From Takakia lepidozioides (taxonomy: Eukaryota; Streptophyta; Takakiopsida; Takakiales; Takakiaceae), in the NCBI GenBank assembly GCA_030704615.1, contig CM060733.1, forward strand, positions 26,536,001 to 26,600,000: DNA of 64,000 nt, given 5' to 3'. The position numbers and the translations under genes are program-made. Positions 12,965 through 25,919 of the stretch are shown piece by piece. Position 1 is the stretch's first letter; every line of letters begins with the position of its first letter. Below the pieces are notes generated by a model. It did no database searches. It had not been told where the DNA came from and was given only the letters and a program-made list of their open reading frames with translations.

Positions 12965-13650
12965 GTGTTGGCAGTTGAGTATGTGGCTTCAATGACGTGT
13001 GATGAAGCGACTGTGGACATACAATCTTGGCTATCTGTTCACACTTATATAGTCCAAAATTGGATAATGATCCTTTTTCTGATTTCAGTACTAAAGCGAG
13101 TTACAGAAGCAGCAAGGTCTGACAACTTGACCAAAGTCATAATGGAAGCACCCATGATAGGAGGGGCTCTCCCACATGAATCTATCTGTTGTAAACTATT
13201 GAGTTTTGGTGCAGGTGGTGTCAATGTGTTTCAGGGAACTTGGAATGGGGTCACTCAATAGATTCATGACAATATGGCACCCCTCTCCATAGGTGTGCAT
13301 TGGCCCACCGCACTAATTTGGCTGTGCAGACCTTTTCTAACCTAAGTGTTGTGGCAGACTAGAAGATCTTTTATAGGCTCTATATACATATTTTGCTCAC
13401 ACAGCCCTAAGAGAGACTTGGATCAGTTCACAAAACTTGCTGAGATCAAGGAAACAAAGGGGAACAAGATTCTACGTAATGTGAAGACCCGTTGGAAAAA
13501 CTTGCCGAGATCATGGAAACAAACGGGAATTTTCACCATCACTCGTTTGGCTGGACTTAGCATAGATATCCAACGGGTCTTCACATTACGTAAAATCCCG
13601 AACTCTTATGGTGAAAATGGCCATTGATAGTTCTACCAATCAGCAATAAT
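12965..13650 (+). pseudogene. hAT-like transposase fragment, degraded
   Basis: Two plus-strand open stretches (12,965-13,261 and 13,346-13,627) read as consecutive parts of a hAT/ZnF862-like transposase. The recognisable segments are ICCKLLSFGAGGVNVFQGT, then across a broken frame near 13,290-13,330 AHRTNLAVQTFSNLSVV, then TKLAEIKETKGNKILRNVKTRW written in parts. In intact relatives these lie in the RNase H-like core. Stops and a frameshift separate them, and the terminal inverted repeats were not found. The NVKTRW segment is part of a perfect 24-bp inverted repeat (13,473-13,496 and 13,569-13,592), after which the sequence no longer matches the family. It is a dead remnant. Confidence 0.7.
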
Positions 13651-13803
13651 TACGAACACTTGTGTGACTTGTAGATTCTGCTTGGTTTGATTTGCATTCT
13701 CCCTTTGCTGCAATTAGTCCATGCATTTTCATTAATTAATTATCCCCCATTTGTTTTTCAAAAAACTGAAAACTGAAAATGAAAAATGAATTATCTACCT
13801 ACA

Positions 13804-14041
13804 GTCGGTAGCTCAGTTGGTTAGTGCACTGAGTGCCACTCAGATGATTCTGGGTCAAATCTTGCTACTTGACGGGTGTGGTGTGGTATACTCTTCTCCC
13901 CCTTCCCTGGGCAGTGTCCCATTTCTCATTTCTCAGCCTCCATGGCAGGGTTACTTGGAAAGAGGTTATTACCAAGGGGCCTGATCTGTGAGCTGTCGCC
14001 CCCAGGTGTTTCCCTTTCAAAAAATAAAAAAATAAAAAAAT
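13804..14041 (+). mobile_element. tRNA-derived SINE, copy 1
   Basis: The head reads GTAGCTCAGTTGGTTAGTGC, matching a pol III A box as in tRNA genes, and GGGTCAAATC about 35 bases later stands in for a B box. The body includes TCCATGGCAGGGTTACT and AAGAGGTTATT, and ends in CAGGTGTTTCCCTTTC followed by an A-rich tail. A second copy with the same head, body and end lies at 47,437-47,655, which establishes a family. The head cannot fold as a normal mature tRNA, so it is not called as a tRNA gene. Target duplications were not resolved. Confidence 0.8.
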
Positions 14042-14559
14042 CTGAAGGTCTCAGCATATTCCAAATTTAATTAATGAATTTGCATTGAGAGGATTGACCC
14101 AAGATCAGATGCAGACTGAGAGAGGTAAAAAGAGAATTTGCCATTGGAGGCCTAGCACATGCGAGGTTATGCCAAGGGCCAACCAAGGGGTTTAGGAAGA
14201 GTGTGACCCAACCAGTTTGGAACCCATGACCCAGTTCTCCGCATATGCAGCGGTGCTCTCAGGTGCAGTTCCCATGATGCTCAAGAAATAGTAAATTGAA
14301 ACTAACTGCTGCTGACTGTATTCAAGCAATCCTTCATGCGATGACTGCCATTCAAGGTGGAAATGTCTGAGGCTGTTCTCATATGGACGTACATGCCCCC
14401 TTACTGAAGTAGAATGCAAGAGGGGTGGAAGATGATCTGATTATACTCCGCAAATCCTTTTAGGAACTTACCCCTGAGAACCACAATGTTTAAAAACAGT
14501 CAATTGAAACTGCTGCTGGCTGCATTCAAACATTTCTTAATGCAGACAAGTGTCAACAG
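14042..14559. other. Downstream of the S9 gene; 3' UTR or intergenic
   Basis: This lies just past the stop codon of the minus-strand S9 peptidase gene and probably holds its 3' UTR. No domain is visible in the short frames, and no clear polyadenylation signal was singled out. Confidence 0.4.
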
Positions 14560-17500
14560 TCAGTCGTAGTTGTCGATGTGGACCGGTGTGATCTTGTCTG
14601 CTACTTGGAAACCTCCAACTACACGAGCAAAAAACATCATCTCTTGTTCCAAGGTGTTCCGGATGTTCTCTGCCTGCGACAATCAAGTAAGCATTGTGAG
14701 TCAGTGCCTAACCTATTTTCACTTAACAAGAAGCTGGCATTTTCTGACACTATGACAGTAACTAGGCCAAGGGCTACAGACTATAGACAGCATGCCTGGT
14801 TTGACAAGGCAGCCCCAAACTTGAAATGACATTAAAATAATGTGCACCCTCACTCAACTCCAGCATTGGCTACTGCCTACACAAAGGTATTGCTTGTCAA
14901 GCTAAACTCCATGTGTACTTAACTATTCATTGGTACTCCAGTATATAGACTACGCGGCCTTGTGGCCATTGGTCCTGTGGAAATTAACTCCCTCAAAACT
15001 CATTATGTAACTGCCATGCCATGCCTAAGTCACTCTTTATGCTAGCTGCTCTCGAACATGGATGGAAATGATTGGGTATCCAATGCCACAACCCCGTGGG
15101 AAAGAGAGAAGCAGATAGAGACCTTCAGAAAACCATGTTGTTCACCTTCATACTCAATAAGCACAACAGGCTTCCCCTTGGATTTTACAGCTTTGTAGAT
15201 CAAGCGTGCCTGGTTTGGAGGCACGACCTGCATATAGACTCCCAGTCAGTTTAAGTGCTCTTGCAATCCAGAGAGTTGCAGCTACAACAACTGGATGAGA
15301 CTCCTCATGCACATCGGCCAAGACATGCCCAATAGAATGGCTTGACAACTAATGGGTGTAGTCTCTACTTTGCAGTGGAGCCCAACAAAGACCCTGAATC
15401 AGGACTTGTTTTATGTAAAGGGAGAGGATGTACAACAGATACACAAATAACCTTCATGCTCTCTTTGGAAGAAAGGGCTTTCTTTTTGTAAAAGCGGAAA
15501 CGGCCAGAAGAGGGGTAGTACTTTATCTTCAAGTCCCTGAAAGAGAATGATTGGACAAGAAAGGTTGTTGAGAAAATTAATGGGTGATCGATTGTAGAGC
15601 TTTTTCTCCTTGTCTGTAGAACCTGGACAGCACACCAAAGTAGAAACATCGACAGGAATTAGAAGTAGATAAGGCAAGAGAAGGACAAGACTATTTATCC
15701 GCTTAAGTTTCATTCAAAAATGTCCACACTCCTATCTTGAAAGAGAAGTCTTGGTTGCATGAAGGCATACTGTCAAAAGTCTTGAGAAGGGCAGCAGCAC
15801 ACACCAATCAAGGATTCAATATAGTGTGACTCAAACTTGTGGGTCTCATCTGTAAATGCTGTTAAATCGCCAATCTGTCCAATTTCCAAATGCCCACGTG
15901 AAAAAATTAATGAGCCAAAAATTTAGTCATGATCTGGCTATCCCAAGGGTCCACAATATATATGGGATTGCAATGCTAGAACCTGCCCTTTGAACCCCAC
16001 CTCCGCAAAGGACACCAAATTATGAATTAAATTTTGACAGTTTGGTAGAAGAGAAACTTGGACACCACCACGGGCCAATCTTCATACACTGGTGTCAGTC
16101 AAAGACTGCCAACTAAAGGGTTGGATATAAGTAGCTTGCGTAAACACCCTGGACGTTTGAATTCAAGAGGGGATGCAAAATAGTAGTTGTGTCACATCTG
16201 TTAGAACAGCAAGCGGTTACAATCACAATTGTTGTGTGTCAAGAAAGCTACCCCATATACAGATGCACCGGCAGAGAAGGTGTCACTAAACACAAGGGCT
16301 GCCATAGTGGTGTAACCTCCTGCAGAGCGCCCATCTATACACAATCGTTTCCCATCAACCTCACCTGCATTCACCTGTAATGTCCATGCAATTTGTCATC
16401 AATGTTCACCTTGAGTTGGATATGAGGTGAAGGGATTGGACTTGAAGAGAAATACCCAAGCTTACTATATCATGTCTAGGAAGTCCAAAGGGCCTCTAGA
16501 TCTAAGGCTTTTCCCCTTCCAATTACCCCAAAGGAGGAAAGTTAAAAAAAGATTGACAGAGATAGAGGATGATGAGCTGCATCCTTGTCTGTCTGAGAGA
16601 ACCATAATAACAAGCATGTGCTCTGCTCTGTAAAACAGAAAAACATGTTGGTGTGCATGATGACTCAGCCCACTTTGGGCTAGCAACCCTGGTGAATTAG
16701 AAATGTAGTACTTACACAGCATGGCATACTGACTCTATAGCTCCATGGCCATCTCTACATTACTGACCTCAACAAAGATATTGAGAAAAAGATGGTGGTT
16801 GGTTTACCAGATACTCAGCACAGCTGCAACAGTCATTCACATCCACAATGCCCCATTGGCCATACAGCCTCTCTCGGAATGCCCTGCCATACCCTTCAAC
16901 AACAGTGTTCGGACTTAGAATAATTACGGTAAATGTGGAGAAATTACTGGGAAGGTGTGGTAAACATCTACAGAGATGACAAAGAATACCTGTGCTTCCT
17001 CCGTAATTCACATCAGCAAAAGCCCAACCTCGACTTGTCCAATACTGAATGGCAAGATCCAGTGTTGTCTTTGCTTCGGATGTTGGACCGCCTGAAACGT
17101 CCCCATTGGTGTATATGAGGCATGAGAAAGAGAAACAGATGAGTCGTCCATGTCCTCACAACCATTAAAGTCAAGGCATGCCAGTTGTTTAAAGGTCCAT
17201 ACTCCATACTTGGTAACGTGGGTACAGATTGACCTTTTAACATGACATTCTCCCCACCCCAATCTGTGTACACGAGGGATCAGGTCAAACTCTTCCCGCA
17301 TTATGTGTCTGGGAGGGCCAGGGTTTCCTGCCTCACAAAGAAAACTGGTGGAGCACCTCCGTCTTGCATTAACAATTCAACCTCACATAGCTAAATTCAA
17401 ACACGACTGTGACATACCATGGCTCCTTACAAGAAGTGGCGGTCTTTCTTCTTTCACCGGATTGAAGTCCTCATTGGATGGAGGATAGAAATTTGCAAAT

Positions 17501-20500
17501 GCCGTCTCCCCAGGGACTTTGGTCGGGAATTCAATAACCCTTGGAATGCTGAAGTAGGGCTTGTACTGAACAGTCTCAAGGCCAAGGGATGACCACACCA
17601 CGGAGACTTTACCCGCTGCATTTCCACCTTCAACCAAACTTACCTGCAATGAGGTCTCCTGGTTAGTATCAAGTAGAGTATTGAGTCAATCTAATGTCAC
17701 TACCAAGTGAAAATGACGGACGATGTGATAAAATAGCATGCACACGCAGACCTTGCACCCACTTAGGCATCCCTGAAATGGTAGAATGTACTCATAAGAT
17801 GCTGTTTGCCGTAGCCCTGAAATGGTAGAAAGAAAGAGAGAGAGAGATTCCATAACTTCCCACGAAGCTGAAGAGCTTAAGGGACCAGGAAAACAAGGAA
17901 CACACAAATCATTGCTTGAAGACAAACCCCCTCATGAAAGGACAGGTGGTGAGGCATTTTGTTCTTACTGAATAAAAAACAAAGAAGAGGAGAGTGATGC
18001 CAGATGAGATAGACACAATTTATCATGCCGGGATTCTCCATTACGAGGTTGGCACCTGGGTTTTCAATTAAAGCTGCGTATGCAGCATAATTCATTCCGT
18101 GGAGACTGGAAAGCCTCTTTGGCAACCAGTTCTAACCAGAAATTCCCCACAAGGTAGCCAGTTGACCCAGTGATTCCCCAGTTCTGAGTTGGTTATATTG
18201 GGTAACAACACCTCTCTAAATTTGAGCCAAAAACCACTACGCTAAACACTGATCCATCATCTACTTGTTGCTCCCCTTATCCAATGGTAAACACGCAGAA
18301 GAAAATACATGTTGTTTGGTCTTCGGTTCTGGCATGTTGCATACATGACAAATCCTATCCAGAAATTGACTCTCTCGGTGTCGAAAATTCTAGGCAACAT
18401 GATCTTGCAGTTAAGGCAGGTCCCAAAGTTAATCTAATCTCCAGAACCCGTCCAGTCTGGAATTGTCTAATGAAAAAACGTGCCGAGTTACCCCTAGTGT
18501 CCTCCACATCTTGCAACCGGATTTTGCTTTACGAGGGCCGATGAGGTCAACTGGAAGGGTGAGTGACGCAAGACCCCAGAATAAAGTTTCCTGACCAGTG
18601 AAGACAAAGTAAACTTCGCCAAAACAAGTACTCTCTAACTGACCATGTCTACAGAGTCTCATAGCAGGCGTTACATGGTCTCATAGGAAGGGTAACCCAA
18701 TGACAATGAGAGAGTCGTAAATTATGTTTCAGGAGCCTCCCCTGGATGTCCACCCATGTCATGCAAGGTCAATCCACTAGTCTTTGCAATTATCATCTTC
18801 TACCTCTCCTCAAAGTAGAAGAGGTCAAGGGCAACCACGTGAAGTTGACATACAATGTCATTTGCGACTGATTGGTCCCAACAAAGGGCACTCTGTCGAA
18901 GAATCTAAGAATCAAATAAGTCATTGAGAAACGGTGAGGTCATAGTCCCCAACATATGCTTGCTTCCCCACACCATTTCACTTCCTTCCAAATCTCCTCC
19001 TTTCCTCCTTATTATCAAGAAAATTGCATGATTTGTCAATAATGGTGGAGCCAGTAACAAGCCAAAGAGCTCGAGAATGAGATAATGAGCCAACCTTCAC
19101 TATTGAGAGGGTATCGACAGGAGACCCTGCAATGAGGTAGATGTGATCTCCTCTTGTTATCTGCCAACATGATGCCCTATTAGTGGGTCTTTCATTAATT
19201 AAAGCCTGAGTTCCAGTAGCCTTCAAAAGGATGTCACTTAAAAACACTATTATCAAGCAAAGAGTTGCTAACAGGGGTCAAAAGGACGCTCAACAGTCTT
19301 ATGTCATTCATTCGAAAATAGTCATCTCTGAAATGGTGCACCAGCAATGCACGCGATTCTTTTAAAAGCATAAAGAGAATGCCACACAATGGATAGCCTC
19401 CTCACAGGCCACGTTCAACTCAAGGACTATCTGAAACTAATTACTAAATGCACACCTGCACACATTTTCCATTCTGAAGTAGGATCACTTTACAAGAGGA
19501 ACTTCTATATTTTCTTGTTTGATAGGCAAAGCACTTACCAAACAATAGATGTCGGTAAACCTTGTCACAATCGGTGAAAAGGACATTGATGACAGCTCTA
19601 ATATTGCCAAATGAGAAACACCACGTTGCCTGAAAGAAAAGGTCCACTGAGCTGAATTAACATCATTGAGTACCGTTAAACCTGTAATGATGAAATAGGA
19701 TAAACTTTCGAGACGCACTCACAGTCCATGACGGACAGCAGTAGCCTCAATGACGGACATCAGTAGCCCCTTTTGGGGTGAAGAGACACCATAATTTACA
19801 CTTGCTTTAGCAGGAGTCCACCTTCTTCCTTTCCTTAGTCAACAGGAATGTGTCCAGACAGGGATGCAGACCAAGTAAGGGTACAGGGTCACAGCAAAAC
19901 ACTGTGAGCTGCAAAATGTGGCCAGGGGTGGCAACCTCAGTGTATTCTTCCGCTGAAGACTGTCCCCGCACTCTCTGAGTGTTACCTAGTGACCTGGTCA
20001 GACCTGGTCAGTTAGAAGTGCTTCCTGGAGAGGTTTCAGTGGATACCAGATTTGCGGTAGTTTTAATAGAAACTGTACAAGGTTAATGAGTGCAAGGGCT
20101 GCACGTCTCGAACGTGCAACTGGAACTCACCTTGCAGTGGCAGGAATGTTTCTGAATCCCTACATCATAATTCGTCTTTCAGTAAGTAGCAAGTGTCTCA
20201 TGTGTGCTCTGTTTGTATGTTCTAGTAATCTGGTGATAGTCTCTTCATTTCAAGCAGGTCAGCTTTATTCCTGATAGGGTACTTCACCTATCATGTGAAA
20301 CGGCTGTCGGTTATTAGAGGATTTGAGGTGAATGGCTACTTGATTAGTTTCCTTGCAGTTTCTTGCTTAGTGTAAAGCAGTGCACACCTGAGACTCTTTG
20401 GCAACCTGGTGTTATCACTGTTAACTCACTAAGGTATGGTGTAACGAAGGGTTTGGTTGGTGATCCTTATCCTGTTCTTGCACAAGTTCGAACAACTAAG

Positions 20501-23500
20501 TGCTGATGGAAAGCCGCCAATAAATTTTAAGTGGAAAGCTAGCTGTGTGGAAAGAGAAAGAGAGAGTGCGTTGGAAGACGGAAATGACAATTTACCTGTA
20601 AGTGCAAACAATACAAGTGCCTGAATAAGATGCATTGGCTTGGGAGAAGGCAAAAGATGAGTTTCCAAACACCCAAGCAGGCCTAGTGAATTCAGCCTCC
20701 AGTGGATAAAGTGCTCGCACCTTCTTCCCCTCACCACCCTACCAATCAACTTAAGGCCCTTCAGCAAAAGAGTGTCAGAGTTTTTTAGTGTTTGAACAAT
20801 ATTGTGAAGGGAACGTTGCTATTGACCAGGCTTTGATGGAGCTGCTGGAGACAGGCTGCCTAATCAAGCAACTTGAACATACAGATGCTGAAACCTGTAG
20901 CACCACTGCTTTTCTTACTCTCTCATAAAAATTGCTGATTGGTGTCGATGGCTCTAGAAGCGGCACAAAAGTTGCAAGATGAATGTACACAGGTAAATAT
21001 AAGAACTTGTATAGCCATTATGAAGATGCCCGCAAATGTAGATCTTACAAAAAGGAAGGGAGGAGAGAAGCACTCACCCAGACATGAAGATTCCAGAATC
21101 CACTTCCCCTGTCTGAGACAAACACAAGCTCACCTGCACCAATGTTTACATTGGACAATTCAACACAATTGGACATATCTCCAAGCGTATGGAACGGAAA
21201 GAAAGAAAGAAAGCAAGTACATAACTCCCTGATACATTGCAATATGTTGATTATAACGTTGTGACCTTAAAACCAGAACCAAAGAAACCTGTCTGCACCA
21301 ATGTAGTAAACACACCTTGGGGGGACCACCTTGGCTCTGTAGGGGCCTCTACAATCTCTTCGTCTCCACCAGCAACACAGACAGGGCATATTATCTCCCT
21401 GTGGAAAACGTTAGAAACCTCAACTTGGCTGAGAACTTCAAGAGGTACATAATCTGTCTCTAAGGATTTTGAGTGGCAAGTTGAAGCCCTAATCAAACCA
21501 TGCATATAGTTGAGAAATCTCTGTGTCACCCCATTATCATTTGTTTGCAAATGAAACAAAATTGCATGCAATTCTAAGCGCCACAAGATTAAAAAGTGCA
21601 GGGTTGCTCAGGTAGTTAGAAGCTAAGGATCCAAGGAAACAGGTTGGACTTACCCCTCGTCCGAGACTTGGCCAACCCAAAGTGAGGCCCGATCCCATGG
21701 CATATTCGGGTGGGACCACTCAACCCAAGCAAGCTTATGGCCATCAGGGCTTAGCCTGGGGAACATGTAAAAATCCTTGCCCCTCACCAGCACCTTTGGT
21801 TCTGCTCTAACGGCAGAGAACACAGAAACAAACACACATCATTTGTACATACAGTCTGCTGGGCAAGCGATTTATGAGAGTAAATTTCAAGACTCGAGCA
21901 TAGGTCAGTTTGATAATGGCACCTCTGTTAGGATCCCCATCAAGCTCCACAGCAACGATTTCATTCACTGACTCCTTATCTGCCTGCCGATTATCTGCAC
22001 ACCTTAACCAACCATTATACAATCACACTCAATGACCACATAGGCAGTCATGTGAAGAAGAAGTGACTGGGTGAGTAGCAGCCACCCCCCCCACACCTCC
22101 TTCCTGTTTTAACACATCCTCATTGTGAGCAACAAGATGACGTAGCTTCCTATCCAGTCTGCAAACTTGCATCCATCATAAGTGGGTTTGAGATGGGCAC
22201 CTTCCCGCACTGTGATAAAACGAGCAAATTGCAAGTCAAACTCGCTATCTGCATATCTTACTGTTTGCCCCTTGTAGGCTGGGGTCAATACCACTGGGGC
22301 ATGATCTGCCATCACCCATACCCAGCTAGTAAGCTTGAGATAGAAAACCAACATACAACTCTTGCTCTCTCTCCTCTCTCAAAACTCTCTCTCTACTCTC
22401 TAATTTTACCAGCAGCAGTGCAACCATAGGCACAGCCGCATTCATCGCATTCGTTTCCAGCTAGAGGACCATAGCAGGAGTGCTGGAATGAGTCAAGTAT
22501 GGGAGGGATGTCTGTGCATACACCAAACAATTGTTGCCATTGGCTAGGAATGAGCATTATGGCAATTCCAAGTTGAATCTCATATACCTCGGGAGGCAAT
22601 CACTAATGACTCCGGAAGGGTTATTGTGCTATGATGACTATACCCTCAAGGATACATCATAGAATACATTAGCAAGCAAGAGAATCATCTCTGTCTCTCT
22701 CTATCTGTCTCTTTCTTTCAAGTCTGTTGCCCCTGCGCACAGCCAAGAGTGACAGGCGCAAGCTTTCGGTGCCATGCACATCCCCAAGCACGTCATCTCT
22801 ATGGTAAACGGACAATTATAAACTAAAATTAATAACACTGCAACCAGGCTGTCAACTTTGAATGTGGACAAGTGCCTCAGTGAGCGCCTTCACGGCAGTT
22901 GCGGGAAAAAAAGTTCTTTACCTGCAGCTGAGCTGCGGGGATAAGCTAAACCCTGGTGGGTGCCCCGGGGGGGTTAGTTTCCTGTGGGGGTCAATGGCTG
23001 TAAGGCTATGGCAAGCCAACGGGGAACGGCATGAGTACATTCTTTTAAGTGTTCTGCTTTTACTTTGTTCTCTTTAGAAAGACTCCGCCAGAGTGGAAGG
23101 AGTTGTCAGAAAAATGCTAAAACCATCACCCTTTATTGCAGCTCTAATGTTATCCAACTCTCAACTGACTTCCCAAGCATCTCAAGATTCTAGCTCTATG
23201 CCGTACCGCCATTCAGAGTTTGCTTATAGAGCCGCTGGTCTGCATAATTGGAGAAAATGACAGTGTCTCCCATCACTTTGAAGGATCCTCCTCCGTACTC
23301 ATGTACAACTGTGCGCACATTGAAGCCAACTGGAGTGATGTCCTCTGGAAGACAGTCTGCTTCTGGCCCTTCTCTCACCAATACCCGGCGCCTGTCAACA
23401 CCAAAATGTATGGGTTGAAACGCAGTTACCACACAACTACAATCTCTTGGCCACTAGCACTTGTGGCTGACAGGGCAACCAAACCCACATGTGTGAAGCT

Positions 23501-24437
23501 AGAAGGCTACAATAAGTAGCAGTGCTGAAATAAGAACTGAACGCTTTCTAGTATACATACTACCTAGCCTTAAATCAACCAAACATTGTGCCAATTTCGA
23601 GTGAGTCTATGGGGAAAGTCCATCGGTTCACCCTCTCTCCCAAAATGGCATAGCTAAAGGTTTGAGGGCAGTTTGATGGAACAGTACAACTATCTTCGAA
23701 ACCTCAAATGAACGGCAAACCAGACCATACGAGTAGCCCAAAACGACAAAACACAAAGATCCACTCACCCAGATTCAGATGGGCGACCTTCAAGCCATAT
23801 CAAGCGACCTTCGGAATCGACATCTATCCCACCCAGTGATTTCGATGCTCCAGACACAAAATCTGCTGTCAATGGCGACGTCCATGCTCCGTAGGGCACC
23901 TCTCTCCTTGTCCTCTCCATCTCGACAGCCGGTGAAGATGCCAGCCCTGCATTGGGCATACGAATTGAAAGCTCGTAGAAGCCCCATAAGAGATCATTGA
24001 GAGCCAACTAAAAACAGGAAAAACTTAAGAACCCACACAAGAATTCAAGAGGATCCAAAAGAGTTGTTCGAAATGATATGCTCAAGTTTACTCGCGCGAT
24101 ATACCTCTGTACTCCGTACCTGGGAGAAGAACTAGTTATTCAAAGCAGAAAGCAAGGTACCTCCTCCGGCTGTGGCCACACAACTGGAACTTGGTCGCCG
24201 CGGTAATTCAAATCGTGCGGCCTTTGGATGTGCACCAATGCGAGTTGTGAGGGAGATGAACCCGCGCAAGGAGGTGGGTAGTCGGAGAAAGTGCGAAGAA
24301 TGTAAGGAGTGCGAAGTGAGGGCGAGCAGGCGCAGCGACGATGTGGCGCACACGGCCTGCTGAGGCATGGTCGACGACAGCGCCACTGTTACTGACTTAC
24401 TTGCGCTACACAAACCCGCACTGGCTCCTTGAAGCAT
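14560..24437 (-). CDS. S9 family serine peptidase (acylaminoacyl/prolyl oligopeptidase-like), probably plastid
   Basis: Nineteen exons join in phase: 24437-24161, 23946-23769, 23391-23207, 22305-22201, 21994-21923, 21804-21654, 21398-21316, 21133-21078, 20738-20596, 19629-19539, 19160-19095, 17643-17418, 17091-16990, 16893-16808, 16374-16252, 15874-15805, 15622-15522, 15227-15123, 14673-14560 (777 residues). It resembles the Arabidopsis AT5G36210 type. The N-terminus is rich in Ser, Leu and Arg, as in chloroplast transit peptides; a second in-frame ATG at 24,368 could also start. A beta-propeller region ([25 protein letters not shown]) precedes the alpha/beta-hydrolase domain. The likely catalytic triad is Ser about 624 in GRSAGG, Asp about 704 in GLEDK and His about 736 in EQHGF. 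NYGGSTG and WGIVDV are family hallmarks. No lesion is seen. The exact substrate is not known. Confidence 0.93.
17787..17814 (-). mobile_element. 28-bp 3' tail of a LINE inside an S9 intron
   Basis: This short segment matches the extreme 3' end of the LINE copies at 62.17 and 62.79 kb (TGTACTCATAAGA, then GTTTGCCGTAG). It is bracketed by a perfect 16-bp direct repeat, CCCTGAAATGGTAGAA, at 17,771-17,786 and 17,815-17,830. The picture is a very short, 5'-truncated LINE insertion with its target duplication, in the intron between exons 11 and 12 of the S9 gene. Confidence 0.75.
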
Positions 24438-24829
24438 GCGGTGTGCAGTGTGTCATATACATGACATATAAGGGGCAGGAGCCGCTGGGCCAAGTGGCTC
24501 TTAGTTACGCGGGCTTCCGCCAGAGTCTTCTCTCTACGACATATAGGTACTTTTCTGGTGTGGACACAAGGAAATGAAATTTACTGAATATATATAGGTG
24601 AGGACTACGCTGACCCAACGAGATTAGGGCAAGTGTGAGGTGGTGGGCCCTCCGGAGGCGAGTCCGGACATACTGCAAGTCAAATCTCATCCCGCATTAG
24701 GAAGGTGGGGAGGGCTTGCTCCACACCTCCTGTTGCTCCACATCTTCAGGACCATGTTCCCGAACATTCTCCCAATTTTGCTCCCATGTTCCCTCCCCCA
24801 TCCTTGCTCACACTAGTGGGACAAGGAGC
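24438..24829. other. Upstream region of the S9 gene
   Basis: This should hold the S9 promoter and leader. No motif can be singled out with confidence. The short open frames look like chance. Confidence 0.35.
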
Positions 24830-25120
24830 GAGGAGCGGTGTATTTTATTTCACTTTTCCAAAAGCGCCACAAAGGCTACATGTAAATTCTATCCCGTGCC
24901 CATGTGGCGAGAACAACGAGGTGGCAGGCTTAGAAAGTGGCTATATAACAGGTGTCACATTTTAACAGGTCCATGTAGGAAAATTTTGGCTCTTGATATT
25001 TAACCATTGGCGCTTCCTGGCGAATTTTTTTATTTTTACTCCTAAAATTCCTTTATAAAAGTAGCCGACACTTTTTCCAGGTCAAAATTTGGCATTTTTC
25101 CAAAAACAAAAAACACTGGC
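24830..25120. repeat. Dispersed repeat, copy 2
   Basis: Partner of 11,138-11,420 (same order of shared blocks, same orientation). It includes CATGTGGCGAGAACAACGAG and TTTCCAGGTCAAAATTTGG. No open frame of interest. Confidence 0.6.
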
Positions 25121-25199
25121 GAGGAGAGGAGTGAGGACCCGGATCCTACCGGAACATGCCAATGGGAATCGGCGCAGAACCGAACTGGCCGTTCGTGCT

Positions 25200-25870
25200 G
25201 GGTGAGAGAACCGGAGAACCTGTGCACATAGGTATTAAAACAGGTTCTGGTTTTTGAACCCTTGGTGGGCTTGGCATAACCTGGGAGAGCCGGTGGCCCC
25301 ATGGCAAGACTTCTTTAATGCTCTCAAGCTCCATGAGATCCTGGGTTCAATGCTTGAAGGCCATGAAATTTCTATGTTTAATGCTTCAGCGCCATGAGAT
25401 CTTGGGTTCAATCTCCAGCTCCATGATATCATGGCTAAGTTCATTAATCAAAATGTTAGAAGATGCCAATACTTGCCACATAGCTGAATAGTAATTTGAA
25501 CCCATAAGATTTTACCCATTTTCTTCTTCCAATTTATTTAGAGTATTTTTAATTTTTTAATTTTTTTTGTGTTATTGAAAAATAATAAAATCATTCAAGT
25601 ATGTACACTGCTATTTAATTCGGACTGATAAAATATTTTAAATCTAATTAAATTAAAAAAAAAACATTTTAAAAATAGAACCGGAGCCTAATCGGAACCG
25701 GTGGTTTTTATCAGCAACTAACCGGTAACCGGAACCGCCCCCATATTTAAAAGTTGGATCCGGAACCGGCTCAATTTTAAAAAAAAACCGGAACCGTCTC
25801 TTGAAATAATTGTGGAACCGGAACCAAAGGTTCTTTCACAAATGCAAGAACCGCCCGACACTGGTACTGG
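25200..25870. repeat. Short tandem units and GGAACCGG-rich AT DNA
   Basis: From 25,270 to 25,440 the phrase CCATGAGATCTTGGGTTCAA recurs about three times with changes, at a spacing of roughly 55-60 bp. From 25,680 to 25,860 the word GGAACCGG and its variants recur at least six times in otherwise AT-rich sequence. The origin is unknown; it may be transposon terminus or simple-repeat expansion. No gene is seen. Confidence 0.5.
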
Positions 25871-25919
25871 TATGCAATGTATGGCTGTTTTTTACCTAAA
25901 AATGTGGAGTGATTCTCTT

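Noticed and set aside
13804-13875. Possible tRNA gene
   Set aside because: It has an A-box-like start but no consistent acceptor or anticodon stem, and a second copy with a shared non-tRNA body shows it is a SINE head.
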